DNA of 36,068 bases from assembly GCA_011049425.1 (NCBI GenBank), contig DSBM01000134.1:1-36068 (forward strand). Direction: 5' to 3'. The notes under the pieces are model-generated. The model was not told the DNA's origin and ran no database searches. It saw only the letters and a program-made list of their open reading frames with translations. Within the stretch, counting starts at the first letter, position 1; each line of letters begins with the position of its first letter. The position numbers and the translations under genes were made by a program. Source of the stretch: Candidatus Aminicenantes bacterium. Its GTDB lineage: Bacteria > Acidobacteriota > Aminicenantia > UBA2199. Below are positions 33,063 to 36,068 of the stretch, piece after piece.

Positions 33063-36000
33063 CTATTTCGTCCGTATCTTTTCTGTAAAGTACCGTTCGG
33101 CGGCGATGGCTTCGGGAGCCTCTGCAACCGTGGTTTCTTTCGGCTCCACGCAGGCGAAGCGGAAGGTTTTGCCGTTCAGGGGGCCCTGTTCCAGCAATAA
33201 GGCCCCGCGAAAGTCGCTGTTTCGCTCAGCAGCCAGCAGGGGATGCTCACCGCGCATTTCCGCCGCCAAATCTTCCACACCGGTAAATTCAAAACCTTTG
33301 CCCATGCGCGCTCCCAGGCGGGCGATGATATGCCAATTCTGCTGTTTTGCATCAATGGGGACAATGGGCGCAAGGTTCAGGCTCACCCCGTCACAGCGGG
33401 TCATGGTGCCCTCTGTTTCGGCGAAGGAAACCGCGGGCAGCACCACGTCGGCACGCTCCATGGTTTTGGTCCAGCTTCGATCCATGGCAACCACAAACTC
33501 CGGTTGATCACCGCCCTCTTTGAGGATTCCGGCTCCCACCGGGTCTTCACCCAGCACAATCAAGGCCTTGATGACGCCGTTCTCCAGGTCGGTTTTCAGA
33601 TCAACATCTGATTTCGTGTTTTTGAATCCGGGCAGATGATCCGGGGTGATACCCAGTTCGCGGACGCCGGCGGCGTTGGCATGGTGATCCAACAGGATCC
33701 AGCCATTGCCGTCGAGACTGCTCCCGACAAGAAGGGTGTCCACCATGGCCGGCAGGGCGGCGTCATGGCCGCCGTCAGCCAGTGGAGGAACGATCCAAGT
33801 GGTTTCTATATCGGGATCAGCGAAAGTGTCTAGCCATTTCTCCAGGGTTTCGGCCGCAATGCCCGTCTCTTTGATTACCCTCTCTTCTGAAAATCCAGTG
33901 GCATGGGAACGCAAATCCTGTCCGTTTTTTACCCGGATCTCCACTTTGTCTGGATCGATTTTGCCGGCTTTAATCCACTGGTGCACCAGGACATAGAACA
34001 GGGAAGAAGCGGTTCCCGGCCGGGGGGTCAGCCAAAGGTCGGATAGGGCGGCCATGCGCTCATTGGTTTCACCCAAGACCACCACCCGGGCACCGCGTTT
34101 GCGGGCGCGGCGGATCAGGTATTCCACCACCAGGCTTTCCTCACCCATGGCACCGGGGAGCACACCGATAACTTTGGCCGTTTCCAGGTCGTTCAGGTTG
34201 GCCGTGGACAGGGTGGCCCCCAACTGCGAATTCAATCCGGACACGGCCCGGCCTGAATTCAGGTAAGAGAAGCTGCCCAAACGAGAAGTGCCGATGGCCT
34301 GGCGGGCCATTTTCTGGGCCAGGTACAGGGCCTCGTTGCTCCAGCGCGGCGAAACGAACACACCCACAGCTTCCGGTCCGTGTTTTTCAACCACTTTGGA
34401 AAGGCCGGTCTGGACCTTTTCCAGGACCACGTCCCAATCCGCCGCTTCGTGTCCATCTGCGTTGCGCAGATGAGGCCGCGAAACGGGCTTATTGTCCACC
34501 AGGTAGCGATGACCGAAACGGCCCCTGGCGCAGAGAATGCCGTGGTTGGGCCCCTGTTGCACATCTTCGGTGGTATTGGCCACGTGGAAATGGTCTGAAG
34601 CCAGGATTTTGAAATTTACCGCGCATCCCAGGGAACAGAATTGACACACCGAAGGCATGTTTTCTTTGGCCAGGGTACCCAGTATTTTGTGGGGGAAGTG
34701 TTCGGAAAGGGCGCCGGTGGGACAGGTGTCCACACAGTTGCCACAGGCCACGCAAGGCGTTTCGACCAGCGGTTTCTCAAGCGCCGGCCGCACCACGGAT
34801 CGAAAGCCGCGGTGGACGAATCCCAGGGCCGCCACACCCAATTCATCGGTGCACATGCGTACGCAACGCCCGCAACTGATGCACTTGTTGGGGTCATTGA
34901 TCACCAAGGGGTGGCTGCAATCCACGTGGTACTCTTGCGTTTCCCCGCGGAAAGGCGTGAGATCCACCTCGAATTCATCGGCATAATGCCGCAATTGACA
35001 ATCAAAGTACTCAACACAGCCGCATTCAAGGCAACGCTTTGTTTCAGTCTGCACCTGTTCGCTGACGTAGCCGCCTTCCACTTCGCAAAAATTTTTGATG
35101 CGTTCTTTGGCCGGCAGTTCCGGCAGGTGCTGCCTGGGTAGATCAACAGCCACGTCCTCCAGTTCCGCCCGCGCGACATCGTGAAAAACGTGTTTGAAAC
35201 TGTTAAAGTGGAAATCGGCCCCTTCCGCGCTGCCGGTACGCAATTTGCTGTCAATGGCCAGGGCGGCGCGTTTACCCTGGGCAATGGCACCGATGGCGGT
35301 CCAGGCACCTGTTACCACGTCGCCTCCGGCGAATACGCCCGGGATCGATGTCTCCAGGGTTTTTTCATCTGCGCGGACAGTGCCCCACTTTTCCAGTTCG
35401 CAGCCGTTTTCGCCCTGGTTGAATGCGGTGTCCACCTGCTGTCCAATGGCGCCGATCAGGGTGCCGCATTCCAAGACAAACTCGGAACCAGGGATGGGCA
35501 CAGGCCGGGGACGACCGCCGCCCCCCACTTCCTGGAGCGACATCTTTAAGCATTCCACGCCCTTGAGGCGACCGTTTTCGCGCACAATGGATTTGGGGTT
35601 GGTCAGAAAATGAAACTCCACTCCCTCACTGCGGGCGGCTTCGACTTCTTCTTCGTGCGCCGGCATTTCGCGGATGCTGCGGCGGTAAACAATGACCACT
35701 TTTTCAGCGCCGCAACGCAATGCCGTGCGTGCGGCATCGATGGCGGTATTGCCACCGCCCACCACGGCCACGGTGCCGTTAAATTCCGGTGGCCCTTCAA
35801 TTTGAACCTTCCTTAAAAATTCGATCCCTTTCAATACGCCTTCGGTGTCATCTTCGTGTTCCAGGCGCATGGTCGAGGCGCGGTGGGCGCCCACACCCAA
35901 AAAGACCGCGTCATATTTGCCTTTCAAACCGGCAATGGTGATGTCGCGGCCCAGTTCTATTCCCAGCTTCACCTCAACACCCAGACCGGTGATCCAGGCG

Positions 36001-36068
36001 ATCTCCTCGTCCATAATCGCCTTGGGCAGGCGGTACTCCGGGATACCGTAGCGCATCATGCCGCCCAG
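33063..36068 (-). CDS. GltD-like flavin/ferredoxin/NuoG-FdhA-like fusion oxidoreductase (5' end outside window)
   Basis: At least 1001 residues; the start lies beyond the right edge. Order: FAD/NAD(P)H domain of GltD type (VAVVGGGNTAIDAARTAL, VIVYRRSIREMPAHEEEV, IPGVFAGGDVVTGAWTAIGAI); a RCLECGCVEYFDCQLR motif; two ferredoxin clusters (CISCGRCVRMC and CVACGNCVDTCP); then a molybdopterin-oxidoreductase domain with a CxxCxxxC...C cluster (CQFCSLGC, ILCARGRFG). Where formate dehydrogenase has Cys or Sec (before xxPSVAGL), this protein reads YLNSGRAVSGL, with Asn. The C-terminal dinucleotide-binding domain is also missing. It is therefore closer to a NuoG-like electron-transfer protein than to an active formate dehydrogenase. 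Confidence 0.83.
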   Translation of the reverse strand: MGGMMRYGIPEYRLPKAIMDEEIAWITGLGVEVKLGIELGRDITIAGLKGKYDAVFLGVGAHRASTMRLEHEDDTEGVLKGIEFLRKVQIEGPPEFNGTVAVVGGGNTAIDAARTALRCGAEKVVIVYRRSIREMPAHEEEVEAARSEGVEFHFLTNPKSIVRENGRLKGVECLKMSLQEVGGGGRPRPVPIPGSEFVLECGTLIGAIGQQVDTAFNQGENGCELEKWGTVRADEKTLETSIPGVFAGGDVVTGAWTAIGAIAQGKRAALAIDSKLRTGSAEGADFHFNSFKHVFHDVARAELEDVAVDLPRQHLPELPAKERIKNFCEVEGGYVSEQVQTETKRCLECGCVEYFDCQLRHYADEFEVDLTPFRGETQEYHVDCSHPLVINDPNKCISCGRCVRMCTDELGVAALGFVHRGFRSVVRPALEKPLVETPCVACGNCVDTCPTGALSEHFPHKILGTLAKENMPSVCQFCSLGCAVNFKILASDHFHVANTTEDVQQGPNHGILCARGRFGHRYLVDNKPVSRPHLRNADGHEAADWDVVLEKVQTGLSKVVEKHGPEAVGVFVSPRWSNEALYLAQKMARQAIGTSRLGSFSYLNSGRAVSGLNSQLGATLSTANLNDLETAKVIGVLPGAMGEESLVVEYLIRRARKRGARVVVLGETNERMAALSDLWLTPRPGTASSLFYVLVHQWIKAGKIDPDKVEIRVKNGQDLRSHATGFSEERVIKETGIAAETLEKWLDTFADPDIETTWIVPPLADGGHDAALPAMVDTLLVGSSLDGNGWILLDHHANAAGVRELGITPDHLPGFKNTKSDVDLKTDLENGVIKALIVLGEDPVGAGILKEGGDQPEFVVAMDRSWTKTMERADVVLPAVSFAETEGTMTRCDGVSLNLAPIVPIDAKQQNWHIIARLGARMGKGFEFTGVEDLAAEMRGEHPLLAAERNSDFRGALLLEQGPLNGKTFRFACVEPKETTVAEAPEAIAAERYFTEKIRTK

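Overview
The window is about 36 kb of GC-rich bacterial chromosome with roughly 28 protein genes, no rRNA or tRNA that I can see, no CRISPR array and no insertion sequence. Both ends cut genes: a MutM/Fpg glycosylase at the left edge and a large flavin/iron-sulfur/molybdopterin-type oxidoreductase at the right. Gene content (a Hanks-type kinase with a large extracytoplasmic half, a minimal SufC-SufB pair, a Gdh-type glutamate dehydrogenase, phosphoenolpyruvate-synthase-like regulatory proteins) and repeat-rich intergenic islands fit an uncultivated Gram-negative lineage such as Aminicenantes/Acidobacteriota-type bacteria. That placement is a low-confidence inference from recollection, not from a marker gene.

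Layout. 1-1545: DNA glycosylase end and a beta-hydroxyacid-dehydrogenase-like enzyme. 1656-5577: four tightly packed genes (GT2 glycosyltransferase, GtrA-like flippase, polytopic GT39-like glycosyltransferase, methyltransferase), probably for lipid-linked sugar transfer. 5646-9478 (minus): a lipocalin, then a three-gene operon of VTC-type polyphosphate polymerase domain, DUF4956 membrane protein and CotH-like kinase. 9614-11648: methyltransferase, secreted choloylglycine-hydrolase-like protein and a small membrane protein. 11921-13911: GNAT acetyltransferase directly abutting a PLP racemase-like gene, then a HicB/HicA pair whose toxin lacks a start codon. 14350-16022: SufC and SufB/D. 16055-17810: XRE regulator with DUF2178-like membrane protein, divergent from another membrane protein. 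17957-20887: a 976-residue lipoprotein with an HExxH metallopeptidase signature. 21090-26283: TIGR01777 epimerase, ribosome hibernation factor, Ser/Thr kinase with a C-terminal repeat region, RadC. 26596-32901: glutamate dehydrogenase followed by two paralogous PEP-synthase-like ATP-binding proteins, the second fused to a sensory domain and a nucleotidyltransferase. 33063-36068: GltD-FdhA-type fusion.

The most interesting points are the PEP-synthase-like pair without the phosphohistidine domain (27947-32901), the VTC/DUF4956/CotH operon, the oxidoreductase that has lost the expected Mo-ligating Cys/Sec, and a system of modular intergenic repeats (purine-rich AGTTGRRG runs, GTAsGGGCG hairpins with compensating stems, GCC-rich pyrimidine runs and others) that recurs in at least seven gaps and forms the 3' end of one gene. 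Several genes without a Shine-Dalgarno sequence carry a -10-like hexamer 6-7 nt before the ATG, suggesting leaderless mRNAs.
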